A stretch of DNA of 64,000 bases from Kaistia dalseonensis. GTDB taxonomy: Bacteria; Pseudomonadota; Alphaproteobacteria; Rhizobiales; Kaistiaceae. Where the stretch lies: NCBI RefSeq assembly GCF_030814715.1, contig NZ_JAUSVO010000002.1, forward strand, positions 124,001 through 188,000, given 5' to 3'. Shown here in pieces: positions 16,230 through 25,327 of this stretch (position 1 is its first letter; each line of letters opens with the position of its first letter). A program made the position numbers and the translations under genes. The notes under the pieces were generated by a model. It made no database searches, was not told where the DNA came from, and was given only the letters and a program-made list of their open reading frames with translations.

Positions 16230-17426
16230 ATGGCGAATATGCTGGGTGACGATCTCAAGGGGCTGCTCAATGAGCGCCAGATTGACACGCCTGTCGCCCG
16301 CGTCGTCCGGGCACTGAGCGGTCATGGCGCCGTGAGCACCTCGCAAATCGCCCGCACGACGGGCCTCGCCCGCTCGACCGTCTCGACGATCCTGGGCGAT
16401 CTGCGGCGGTCGGCGCTGGTGGTGGAGGTCGAGACGCGCAGCCCCGGCCTCGGCCGGCCGGCACTCGCCCATTCCCTCAATCCCGAGGCGGGAACCTCAG
16501 TCGGCGTGCTGCTTGGCCTCAGGGAGGTGAGGATCATCCTGGCCGACGTCGCCCACAACGTCATTTCCGACGTTTCGATGCCGTTCGAGCGGGACTATGC
16601 GCCGGACAGGGTGATCCGGTCGGTGAAGCACACGATCGACAATCTCTACAAGGAACACAGCCTGCCGTTCTCCAACCTCCTCGGAGTCGGTTTTGCGGTA
16701 TCAGGGCCGATCTCGCCGGCCGGGCGGATCATGCCGGGCTCCATGCTGCCGAACTGGGTCGGCGTCGATCTGCGCGCGCTGTTCGAGCCCGTGCTGCAGA
16801 AGCCGATCTTCGCCGACAATGAGAGCCATTGCGCGGCGCTGGCCGAGATGATGTGGGGCGCGGCCATCGACGTCGAGGATTTCGTCCTCTTCAAGCTCGA
16901 TCTCGGCGTCGGCGGCGCGATCGTCGCGAATGGGCGAATCCTGACCGGGGCCGCCGGGACGGCCGGCGAGTTCGGACACATCGTCCACGACCCGCAGGGG
17001 CCTCTCTGCCGTTGCGGCAATCGGGGCTGCCTGGAGCTCTATTGCGGCGGCTCGGCCATCACGGATCTCGCGGAGAAGCGGCTCAGGCGCACGACGAGCC
17101 TCGCGGAGGTCGTGAAGGGCGCCCTCGCCGGCGATATCGGCTACAGGCGGCTGATCGAGGATGCCGGCGAGGTCGCGGGGCGCGGGCTCGCCATGGTCGG
17201 CACCATCCTCAACCCGCCCCTCTTCGTCATCAGCGGCGGCCTCGCCGAGGCGGGCGAGATCCTGCTTGCACCGCTGAAGACCAGCTATGAGCGCTACACC
17301 CTGACGAAGAGCCAGAGCACATCCGACGGCTTTGCGCCTCGTTTCGTGGTCGGCCGCTTCCTCGACAACGACAACACAATGGGCGCGGTCGGGCTCGTTC
17401 TACGCCATCATGGCCGGCTGACTTAG
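16230..17426 (+). CDS. ROK-family transcriptional regulator
   Basis: The 398-residue protein has an N-terminal winged helix (about residues 20-80: ARVVRALSGHGAVSTSQIARTTG, then LARSTVSTILGDLRR) and a ROK sugar-kinase-like domain (about 85-390). The ROK zinc site is intact (GHIVHDPQGPLCRCGNRGCLE, about residues 250-270). It should bind a sugar or sugar derivative and release its operator. It is divergent from the ABC importer operon, so it probably represses it and perhaps itself through the palindrome at 16012-16031. The frame runs to 16101 upstream; I chose 16230, where the sequence becomes family-like. Confidence 0.9.
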   Translation: MANMLGDDLKGLLNERQIDTPVARVVRALSGHGAVSTSQIARTTGLARSTVSTILGDLRRSALVVEVETRSPGLGRPALAHSLNPEAGTSVGVLLGLREVRIILADVAHNVISDVSMPFERDYAPDRVIRSVKHTIDNLYKEHSLPFSNLLGVGFAVSGPISPAGRIMPGSMLPNWVGVDLRALFEPVLQKPIFADNESHCAALAEMMWGAAIDVEDFVLFKLDLGVGGAIVANGRILTGAAGTAGEFGHIVHDPQGPLCRCGNRGCLELYCGGSAITDLAEKRLRRTTSLAEVVKGALAGDIGYRRLIEDAGEVAGRGLAMVGTILNPPLFVISGGLAEAGEILLAPLKTSYERYTLTKSQSTSDGFAPRFVVGRFLDNDNTMGAVGLVLRHHGRLT

Positions 17427-17512
17427 CCGACTCATTATTGCGGTCTTTTCGCCTTCCAACTCGTCGGCCGGGCGATGGGCGTCGGCCGACGCCACATCCT
17501 CGGCGGCAGCCC

Positions 17513-18622
17513 TCATTCGTGCCGGGCGGCGGCTCGTGCCAGCTCGACGAGCAGCGCCTGGTCGCGACGCGCGTCGGCGATGGTGTTGCGCTGGGGCGTG
17601 CCTTCGACAACGGCCGACCAGAAGGATTCGAGCTCCAGCACGAACGGTTCGCGGAAACCCGAGCGGATATCCAGTTGCTCGAGATCGCCATGCGCCGTCC
17701 GGCGGACCGTGAGCCGCGTCGGATGATGGTTGAGATAGGGCGCCGGGAACACGAGCTCGACGATCTCGTCCTCGAAATAGAGCGTGATGCGCTCGCGATA
17801 GTCGGCAACGCCCGGAATTTCGACATGGGTCATCGTCCAGAGCGCCGCGCCGTCGCGCAGATCGACCGTGCCCTGCGAGCCGACGCCGCCTGCGAAGATC
17901 GCCGCGCCGCGCACGGCGCCGGCCGCGAGCCCCATGACGTCGAGAAGGCCGTGCACCGCGTTCACGTCATGCACGAGCGCCGAGCAATAGGAGGCCGCGA
18001 AGCCACGCGCCAGCACCGGCGACGGCTTGAATCCAAGCGCTGCCTCGACCTGCGCCCGACGTCGCTCGCCGGTCGCCTCGATCAGCGCGGGCGGAACGTC
18101 GTCCGCCGCGACGAGCGGGTGGTGTCCGACAAAGGGGCCGGCATCGGGATCGTTGACTTCGACCGAGAGATAGCGGAGCTGGCCACCTTTGCCTGCAATG
18201 CGGCGGCAGGCCGCCTCATAGCTCGGATCGAAGCGCTTCATATAGCCGACCTGGAGCACGCGGCCGCTGCGCCGCTGCGTTTCAGCGAGCGCATCGAGTT
18301 CGGCGACGCCGTAGCAGAGCGGCTTCTCGCAGAAGACGGCGAGGCCCGCTTCGAGGGTCGCGCCGGCAATTTCGCCATGCCAGGAATCGGGCGTCGCGAT
18401 CAGCAGGGCATCGAGCCCGAGGCCGAAAAGGTCGCTCACATCTGCGACCGTCACGACCCCGAAGCGACTGGCAAGCCCCGCGCGGACCTTGGCCGAGGGA
18501 TCGCTGACCGCCACCAGTTCAAATCGGTCGGCAAGCGCCAGCAGGTTTGGAATATGCTCGACCTGGGCGATCAGGCCACCGCCGGCGACGCCTATCTTGA
18601 GCCGCTTCATTGTCGTCATCAT
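17513..18622 (-). CDS. Gfo/Idh/MocA-family NAD(P)-dependent oxidoreductase
   Basis: This 369-residue protein has an N-terminal Rossmann domain (KIGVAGGGLIAQVEHIPNLL, about residues 8-28) and the family motif VFCEKPLCYG (about 98-107). A C-terminal alpha/beta sheet domain binds the substrate (ALVHDVNAVHGLLDVMG, about 218-234). Family members oxidise or reduce sugars, inositols and their derivatives. It is the last gene of the ribose-type importer operon, so it probably acts on the imported compound. Two earlier Met codons make the exact start uncertain; the conserved start may be MKRLKIG at 18610. Confidence 0.88.
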   Translation of the reverse strand: MMTTMKRLKIGVAGGGLIAQVEHIPNLLALADRFELVAVSDPSAKVRAGLASRFGVVTVADVSDLFGLGLDALLIATPDSWHGEIAGATLEAGLAVFCEKPLCYGVAELDALAETQRRSGRVLQVGYMKRFDPSYEAACRRIAGKGGQLRYLSVEVNDPDAGPFVGHHPLVAADDVPPALIEATGERRRAQVEAALGFKPSPVLARGFAASYCSALVHDVNAVHGLLDVMGLAAGAVRGAAIFAGGVGSQGTVDLRDGAALWTMTHVEIPGVADYRERITLYFEDEIVELVFPAPYLNHHPTRLTVRRTAHGDLEQLDIRSGFREPFVLELESFWSAVVEGTPQRNTIADARRDQALLVELARAAARHE

Positions 18623-18655
18623 GATCCTGTCAGGGAAAGAGTGCGGCAGGCCTGG

Positions 18656-19461
<806 letters not shown>

Positions 19462-19465
<4 letters not shown>

Positions 19466-20595
19466 CGCGCCTCCGTCGCCTTGCGGCGCACATAATTGTT
19501 GAAGAGCACGGCGACCAGGACCATCAGGCCGAGGAAGACCATGAACCAGTCATTGTCGACGCCGGTATAGAAGATGCCCATCTGCACGGTGCCGAAGATC
19601 AGCGAGCCGAACATGGCGCCGATCGCCGAGCCATATCCGCCCGTGAGCAGGTTGCCGCCGATCACGGCCGCGATCACCGCCTCGAACTCCTTCTGCGTGC
19701 CGCGCAGAACATCGGCCGATCCCGCCTCGAGCACCTGGATCGTCGCAAACAGCGTCGCGGCACAGGCCGTTCCGATGAAGAGCATGATCTTCACCCTCTC
19801 GACCGGCACGCCGACATTGCGCGCCGCGCCGATGTCGCCGCCGACGGCGAAGATCCAGTTGCCGAAGCGCGTCCGGACGAGGATCCACGTCGCAAGCGCG
19901 GTCAAGCCGATCCACCATGCGACCGACATGGGCAGCCCCTGCACGACGGGCAGGCCGTCGGGCCGGAGATCGATCCAGCCCATATGGCCGAGCCAGGTGA
20001 AGAAGCCGCGGCCGAACTTGCCGGCGAACAGCGAGACGAAGGTGCCCTCGGTCGTATCCTTGGTGATGTAGGGGATTTGCGTGCGGCCGGTGAGCATGCG
20101 CGTCACCACGAGGCTGAGGCCGCGCAGCACGAAATAGCTCGCGAGCGTCACGATGAAGGAGGGCAGCCGCGTGCGCGTGACCAGAAGCCCGTTCAGCGCG
20201 CCGATGACGATCGCCACGAGGAAGGTGATGATGACCGAGAGCCAGATCGGCAGCCCGAACTGGACCACGCAAATGCCGATGATGATGCCGGCAAAGCCGA
20301 TCATCGATCCGAGCGAAAGGTCGAACTCGCCGCCGATCATCAGAAGCGCCACGGCCGCCGAGAGGATGCCGAGCTGCGCGGAGACCTGCAGGAAATTGGT
20401 GATGCCGAGGACGCTGAACAGGCCACTGTCGCCTGCCGTCACGGCAAAGAACAGGAAGACGAAGATCGTCGCCCCGAACGCGCCCAGTTCCGGCCGCCGC
20501 AGCATGCGGGCCGCGAAACCACCGCGACGGCGGGCGCGCGCATTCTGCGCACTGACGGCGGCCGCAGCCGGATCCGATGCCAGATCATGTGTCAT
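19462..20595 (-). CDS. Sugar ABC importer permease (RbsC/FrcC type)
   Basis: The 377-residue membrane protein has about ten membrane segments and the family's motifs: [21 protein letters not shown] (about residues 82-102) and a late [20 protein letters not shown] segment (about 299-318). An unusually long Ala/Arg-rich cytoplasmic N-terminus of about 38 residues precedes the first helix. It follows the binding-protein gene by 65 bp, which contain a hairpin, and is coupled to the ATPase by a 4-bp overlap. Confidence 0.9.
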
Positions 20596-20625
20596 GATGG
20601 AATATCCGTTTATGCCTGAAGCCCA

Positions 20626-20654
20626 GGGCGGCCGCAGCGCGGCTGCAGCCGCCC
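20626..20654 (-). terminator. Hairpin between binding-protein and permease genes
   Basis: A 13-bp stem with one mismatch (arms 20626-20638 and 20642-20654, outer pairs GGGCGGC with GCCGCCC) closes on a GCG triloop. It begins 6 bp after the binding-protein stop. As in the other two importers here, it probably raises binding-protein mRNA over the permease mRNA. Confidence 0.6.
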
Positions 20655-20660
20655 GGACGC

Positions 20661-21635
20661 CTAGCGGAAGCCCTGCTGGCTCAGTGTCTTGACGGCCTGG
20701 GCCGTATCCTTGGTGACCAGCATCGGCCCCGTGATGATGTTGTCGGTCGGGATCGTGCCGAACATCGCCTTGGCGGTCAGGACGGCGACCGGCAGATAGC
20801 CCATCAGCACCTGCTGGTTGTCGAGGCCGAAGAGGATCGTGCCCGCGCTGATCGCATCCAGCACTTCCGGCGAAAGGTCGAAGACGCCGATCTTGAGCTT
20901 GCCGGCCATGCCACGCTCGTCGAGCATGGAAAGCATCGGCCCGACCAGTGAGGTCCCGAGCAGCACCATGCCGTCGACATCCTTGTGCGAGCTCATGAAG
21001 GCTTCGACACGACGCGTCGCCTCCGTCGGGTCGAGCGTGACGGCGACGACCTCGACCTTGCCGCCGGTCTCCTTCAGCCCGTCCGTCAGGCCGCGGCAGC
21101 GCTCGTCCTGGCTGACATTGCCGACTTCATGATTGACGCACATCGCGACCTTCACGCCGGACTTGCCGAGCAGCTTGCCGGCATTGAGGCCGTTCGGATA
21201 TTCCGCGCCGCCGCCGATATAGAGATCGAGCCCCCACGGCTTGACCTGTTCCAGGCCGGTATCGATGACGGCGACCGGAATGCCGGCGGCCTTGGCCGCC
21301 TTGATCGGCGCTTCGAGGGCGGCAGCGTCGGGAATTGTCACGACGAGGCCGTCCGGCTTGGAGGCCGTGGCGGCCTCGATCATCTGGCCCATCTTGACCA
21401 CGTCGAAGGTGGTCGGCGCCTGATAGTCGACCTTGGCGCCGATCGCCGCGGCTGCCGCCGTCAGGCCGTTCTTGACCACGGTCCAGTAATTGTCGTTGGC
21501 CTGGCCGTGCGTCACGAAGACGATACGGACATCGGCGGCCGGTTTCAGCTGTGCCGAAGCCGGCAGGGCGCCCGTGAATGCCGTCGCGAGCAGCGCCGCG
21601 GCCGCCAGGCATCTGACCTTGAACATATTTCGCAT
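20661..21635 (-). CDS. Sugar ABC importer periplasmic binding protein (ribose/FrcB type)
   Basis: The 324-residue protein has a signal peptide (residues 1-28, ending LPASAQ) and a periplasmic-binding-protein type 1 fold (Peripla_BP_4). Typical motifs include IVFVTHGQANDNYWTVVKNGL, PDGLVVTIPDAAALEAPIKAAKAAGIPVAVIDTG and DVDGMVLLGTSL. I chose the ATG at 21635, preceded by AGGGAC; the longer frame to 21671 adds a non-signal leader. The ligand is a monosaccharide or polyol, perhaps an inositol given the linked iolE gene. Confidence 0.9.
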   Translation of the reverse strand: MRNMFKVRCLAAAALLATAFTGALPASAQLKPAADVRIVFVTHGQANDNYWTVVKNGLTAAAAAIGAKVDYQAPTTFDVVKMGQMIEAATASKPDGLVVTIPDAAALEAPIKAAKAAGIPVAVIDTGLEQVKPWGLDLYIGGGAEYPNGLNAGKLLGKSGVKVAMCVNHEVGNVSQDERCRGLTDGLKETGGKVEVVAVTLDPTEATRRVEAFMSSHKDVDGMVLLGTSLVGPMLSMLDERGMAGKLKIGVFDLSPEVLDAISAGTILFGLDNQQVLMGYLPVAVLTAKAMFGTIPTDNIITGPMLVTKDTAQAVKTLSQQGFR

Positions 21636-21722
21636 GGATCTGTCCCTCTGTCGGTGTGCCTGCGCTCTCAAGCCCGGTTCGCACCTCCGCCGCAGGTTCG
21701 GGGAGCGATTTCCGGCCTCGCC

Positions 21723-22586
21723 TCAGGGCGAGACCGTCCGGAAGTCGGTTAGGGTGCCGCGCCGCACCTTGAGGCCGTCGATCCAGTCGATCGGCCCCTC
21801 GGCGCGCAGGACGTCATATTCTTCGGTACGAATTGCGGCCGACCGAGGCTCGATCGCCTCGATCTCGCCGGGCGCATTGGCATGCATCGCCATGAAGGTG
21901 AGACCCGGCCCGATATCGGCGAACAGGGCGCGATAACGCGCCTCCGCCGGCTGGTCGCGATGCCAGGGCGTCTCGCGGATGCTGTCGGCGACGGGTTCGC
22001 CCGACGCCTCGAGCTCCAGCGCGGCGGCGATATAGGCCGCCTCGTCCACCGGACCGATGCCATCGATCGAATCGTGACTGGCGAGGTTGCGCGGAAACAG
22101 CACGGGAACCCCATATTCCCGGCCGAGCGCGACGTAGATCGGAAAGAACTCCGGCGCCAGAACCGTATCCTGATGCGGGTCGAAATGCGTCGGTTTGAGT
22201 CCGTGCCTCAAGAACATCTCGATCTGCGCCCGCATCTCGGCCTCGACGGCCTCGGGAACGGCGCGCCGGCGCACGGTTTGCGGATCGCCGTGGAAATAGC
22301 CGTCATCGTCGACGAGGCCGGAGCTTTTCGGCGGCGCCGTCAGGGGGCGCCAGCGATAATGCGCCTTCTCGGCCGTCAGCGTGACGTGCACGCCGAGCTT
22401 GAGCGCCGGATCGGCAGCCCCGGCTTCGGCGATCTCCAGGAACCAGGGGCACGGCACCATCACCGAGCCGGAATCGCAGCGGCCACGCGCGAAAAGCTCC
22501 AGGAACGCGACATTGGCGCCATGGCACATGCCGAGGTCGTCAATGTTCACGATCAGTCCCGGAAGCCGCGCGGCCGCCTCGCTCAT
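21723..22586 (-). CDS. ChbG/HpnK-family (YdjC-like) carbohydrate deacetylase
   Basis: The 287-residue protein begins with the family's metal-binding and catalytic strand LIVNIDDLGMCHGAN (about residues 11-25) and carries LGVHVTLTAEKAHYRWRPL (about 64-82) and GLKPTHFDPHQDT (about 129-141), which supply the metal-ligand His residues. Family members remove N-acetyl groups from chito-oligosaccharides or related sugars. The reading frame extends 525 bp upstream inside iolE, but that part is antisense-like noise; the ATG at 22586 overlaps the iolE stop by 4 bp and starts the conserved domain. The true substrate is unknown. Confidence 0.85.
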   Translation of the reverse strand: MSEAAARLPGLIVNIDDLGMCHGANVAFLELFARGRCDSGSVMVPCPWFLEIAEAGAADPALKLGVHVTLTAEKAHYRWRPLTAPPKSSGLVDDDGYFHGDPQTVRRRAVPEAVEAEMRAQIEMFLRHGLKPTHFDPHQDTVLAPEFFPIYVALGREYGVPVLFPRNLASHDSIDGIGPVDEAAYIAAALELEASGEPVADSIRETPWHRDQPAEARYRALFADIGPGLTFMAMHANAPGEIEAIEPRSAAIRTEEYDVLRAEGPIDWIDGLKVRRGTLTDFRTVSP

Positions 22587-23494
22587 GATCCGGCGCGCTC
22601 CTCGACGGTGAAGCCGGCCGCGCGGGCGAGCCGCAGCAGATTGTCGTGGCCCATCGTGGCATAGGTCAGCGGATGGGCCTTGGCCGGATCCTGCTCGGCC
22701 TCGACCACCAGCCAGCCGGCATAGCCGTGATCGGCGAGCCGCTTCAGGAGCGTCGGATAGTCGACCGAGCCATCGCCCGGCACGGTGAAGATCCCGGCGA
22801 GGACGGCAGCCATGAAGCTCCAGTCCTCGGCGCGCGCCCGCGCCAGAATGTCCGGCCGTACATCCTTGCAATGGACATGGACGACGCGGTCGATGTTCCG
22901 CGCCAGCAGAGCCTCGGGATCGCCGCCGGAGAAGACACAATGGCCGGTGTCGTAGAGCAGGCCGACGGCCTCCCCGGTATGATCCATCAACGCGTCGATC
23001 TCGGCATCGGTCTCGATGATCGTGCCCATATGGTGATGGAACGCCATGCGCACGCCGAAATCGGCCATGCGTTCGGCGAGCGCGGTGATCTTGATGCCGT
23101 AATCGCGCCATTCGCCCTCAGCGAGCTTCGGGCGATCGGAAATCGGCTGCCGGATCGCGTCGAGCCGGCCGCGCGACGTATCGGCATAGACGACGTGACG
23201 GGCGCCGAGATCGCGCAGCAGCGTCAGATGCGGGGTGATGGCCGCGAATTCCTCGTCGACGCTGCGCTCCAGGATCCGCCCGTCATACCAGCCCGAGACC
23301 AGCTCGAGCTCATGGCCGGCGAGGATAGGCCCCAGTTCGGCGCTCTGGCGCGGGAACTTGCCCCCGAGCTCGGTACCGCGAAACCCGGCCTGCCGCGTTT
23401 CCGCCAGGCAGACCTCGAGCGGCGTATCGCCACCGAGCGAGGGATCATCGTCATTGGACCAGGTGATGGGGTTGATACCCAGCTTGACGCTCAT
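22583..23494 (-). CDS. iolE: Myo-inosose-2 dehydratase (IolE-like)
   Basis: The 303-residue TIM-barrel protein opens with KLGINPITWSNDDDPSLGGD, the hallmark start of IolE, and has GFRGTELGGKFPR (about residues 37-49), LVSGWYDGR and MAFHHHMGTIIETDAE (about 150-165), then VHVHCKDVRPD. IolE dehydrates 2-keto-myo-inositol in inositol breakdown. Related sugar-phosphate isomerase/epimerase enzymes share the barrel, so a different keto-polyol is possible. No iolB, iolC or iolD gene is in the window. It is first in a run with the ChbG-like gene and, 87 bp on, the importer. It is divergent from the MocR gene. Confidence 0.8.
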   Translation of the reverse strand: MSVKLGINPITWSNDDDPSLGGDTPLEVCLAETRQAGFRGTELGGKFPRQSAELGPILAGHELELVSGWYDGRILERSVDEEFAAITPHLTLLRDLGARHVVYADTSRGRLDAIRQPISDRPKLAEGEWRDYGIKITALAERMADFGVRMAFHHHMGTIIETDAEIDALMDHTGEAVGLLYDTGHCVFSGGDPEALLARNIDRVVHVHCKDVRPDILARARAEDWSFMAAVLAGIFTVPGDGSVDYPTLLKRLADHGYAGWLVVEAEQDPAKAHPLTYATMGHDNLLRLARAAGFTVEERAGS

Positions 23495-23558
23495 GGAATA
23501 ACCATCCGGGACTGTGAACAGAGCTTGATCCTAGGGCGATCTGTCCCCATCGCGAGAG

Positions 23559-23594
23559 CCAGTTTCAGTCAAAACGAAGGATCCAGTTGACAGC
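23559..23594. promoter_or_regulatory. Direct repeats in iolE/MocR divergent promoter
   Basis: CCAGTTTCAGTC (23559-23570) and CCAGTTGACAGC (23583-23594) share CCAGTT at 24-bp spacing. Nearby, CTGTCCCCATCG (23541-23552) recurs as CTGATCCCCATCG (23594-23606). MocR proteins usually bind direct repeats between divergent genes, so one of these pairs may be the site. The matches are short and unproven. Confidence 0.3.
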
Positions 23595-23614
23595 TGATCC
23601 CCATCGAACCAACC

Positions 23615-25123
23615 ATGGGAGCCCCGATCTACCCGGCAGGAGACCGCGCATTGCGCCAGAGTTTTCCGCTTGAATCGCTGATGCTCTCGCGGACATCGGC
23701 CGTGCCGCTGCACCGTCAGCTCTACGAGGCGCTGCGCGGCCTGATCCAGGACCGCACGCTCGCCGCCGGCAGCGCGCTGCCATCGACGCGCGCGCTCGCC
23801 GGCGATCTCGCCATTGCCCGCAACACGGTGACGGTCGCCTATGACCAGCTCGCGACGGAGGGCTACATCCTCCCGCGCCAGGGCGCGCGGCCGATGGTGG
23901 TCGACCTGCCGACCGGCGCGGCGGGCGATCTGCCGTCGGCACCGGCCGTTCCGGTGCACCGGATCTCCAGGCGGGGCGATCTGATGATCCAGCAGCCCGT
24001 TCATCACGGAACGCCGGGCCAGCTCGCCTTCCATCCCGGCATGCCGGACGCGGACAGTTTCCCGTTCTCGACCTGGGGGCGGCTCGTCGCCAAACATGCG
24101 CGCTTCGCGCGCGGCACGCTCTTCGGCACCTATCATGTGACGGGCCATCCCGAGCTGCGCATCGCGATCGCCAACTATCTGAAGGCCTCGCGCGGCGTGC
24201 GCTGCTCGCCGGAGCAGATCGTCGTGACGACGGGCGCGCAGGCGGCGCTCGACCTGCTGGCGCGGCTCCTGCTCGATCCGGGCGACACCGTCTGGATGGA
24301 AGAGCCGGGCTATTATGGAGCGCATGCGGCCTTCACGGCGGCGGGCGCGCAATTCGCGCCGCTTCATGTCAATGAGAACGGCTGGGATATCGAGGAGCCT
24401 GCCGGCGCCGCACCGCGCCTGATCTACGTCACACCTTCCTGCCAGCACCCGATGGGCGCGACCATGCGCATGGACCAGAGATTGCGCCTGCTGGAGATCG
24501 CCGATACGCGCGACGCCTGGATCATCGAGGATGATTTCGACGGCGAATACCGCTTCCACGGCCAGCCGATCCCGGCCATGCAGGGCGCCGACACGACCGA
24601 GCGCGTCGTCTATGTCGGAACCTTCGCCAAGATCCTGTTCCCGGCCCTTCGCCTCGGCTTCATGGTCCTGCCGCGCCGGCTCGCCGACGGCATGGCCCGC
24701 GCGCTCAGCATCACCGGCCAGTTCGCGCCGCTGATCCTGCAGGCGGCGCTGGCGGATTTCATCGAAGAGGGCCACATGGCCCGCCATCTCCGCCGCATGC
24801 GCAGACTCTATGCCACGCGCCGCCAGGCCTTCCGCAGCCTCTGCGAGGCGGAGCTCGCCGATTGGCTACGCATCGTTCCGGGCGAGAGCGGCATCCAGAT
24901 GGTCGGCATGCTCGCGGACGGGCTGGACGATCACGCCATCGCCGCCGAAGCGCGCCTCCGCGGCATGAGCATTTCGCCCCTGTCGATCCAGTACCGCCAC
25001 GGCTCGCCGAGGCAGGGCCTCCTGCTGGGCTATGCCGGCGCCACGGAGCCGATGATGCACCGGGGCATCATCGCACTCGGAGAAGCCCACCGCGCCGCCC
25101 TCCCCTTGAAGCCAGCGACTTGA
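23615..25123 (+). CDS. MocR/PdxR-type GntR regulator with aminotransferase domain
   Basis: The 502-residue protein has a GntR winged helix (about residues 28-95: PLHRQLYEALRGLIQDRTL, SALPSTRALAGDLAIARNTV) joined to a fold-type I aminotransferase domain (about 125-495). The PLP site is intact: DDFDGEYRFH (about 307-316) and the lysine in YVGTFAKILFPALRLGF (about 332-348). MocR proteins sense PLP or amino compounds; the rhizopine MocR is the founding member. The gene is divergent from the iolE operon, which suggests it controls that operon. A second possible start is MLSRTSAVPLHRQ at 23681. Confidence 0.88.
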   Translation: MGAPIYPAGDRALRQSFPLESLMLSRTSAVPLHRQLYEALRGLIQDRTLAAGSALPSTRALAGDLAIARNTVTVAYDQLATEGYILPRQGARPMVVDLPTGAAGDLPSAPAVPVHRISRRGDLMIQQPVHHGTPGQLAFHPGMPDADSFPFSTWGRLVAKHARFARGTLFGTYHVTGHPELRIAIANYLKASRGVRCSPEQIVVTTGAQAALDLLARLLLDPGDTVWMEEPGYYGAHAAFTAAGAQFAPLHVNENGWDIEEPAGAAPRLIYVTPSCQHPMGATMRMDQRLRLLEIADTRDAWIIEDDFDGEYRFHGQPIPAMQGADTTERVVYVGTFAKILFPALRLGFMVLPRRLADGMARALSITGQFAPLILQAALADFIEEGHMARHLRRMRRLYATRRQAFRSLCEAELADWLRIVPGESGIQMVGMLADGLDDHAIAAEARLRGMSISPLSIQYRHGSPRQGLLLGYAGATEPMMHRGIIALGEAHRAALPLKPAT

Positions 25124-25190
25124 TCGGAACCCCACCCCCGCGGGCGAGACGGGGAATATCTTCGGCCGACGGCACTCAGGCCGATGCAGA

Positions 25191-25204
25191 TTGATCCAGG
25201 ACAA
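25191..25204 (+). promoter_or_regulatory. Weak FNR/FixK-like box upstream of the three-domain gene
   Basis: TTGATCCAGGACAA matches the TTGAT-N4-ATCAA consensus in the left half but has two mismatches in the right half. It lies 124 bp upstream of the ATG. On its own it is weak; it gains value only from the clear box at 29131 and the kind of genes nearby. Confidence 0.25.
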
Positions 25205-25327
25205 GAACAGGCTCGCCCGGACAGGCGAATATGGGAGTTGGACCAAGCAGCCATCCCGCCGCCTTCTGCTCTCTGGCGGGTGTGCAAGCTCAATGCAGGA
25301 TATCCCGTCAACGAAAGGGGTAGCAGC

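Noticed and set aside
17478-17493. 16-bp palindrome GGCGTCGGCCGACGCC as a terminator between ROK and Gfo/Idh genes
   Set aside because: It has no loop bases, so a hairpin would be short; kept only as a weak possibility.
22587-23111. Upstream extension of the ChbG-like frame, possibly a fusion
   Set aside because: The added 175 residues lie out of frame inside iolE and are Arg/Gly-rich without family character. The ATGA overlap marks the true start.
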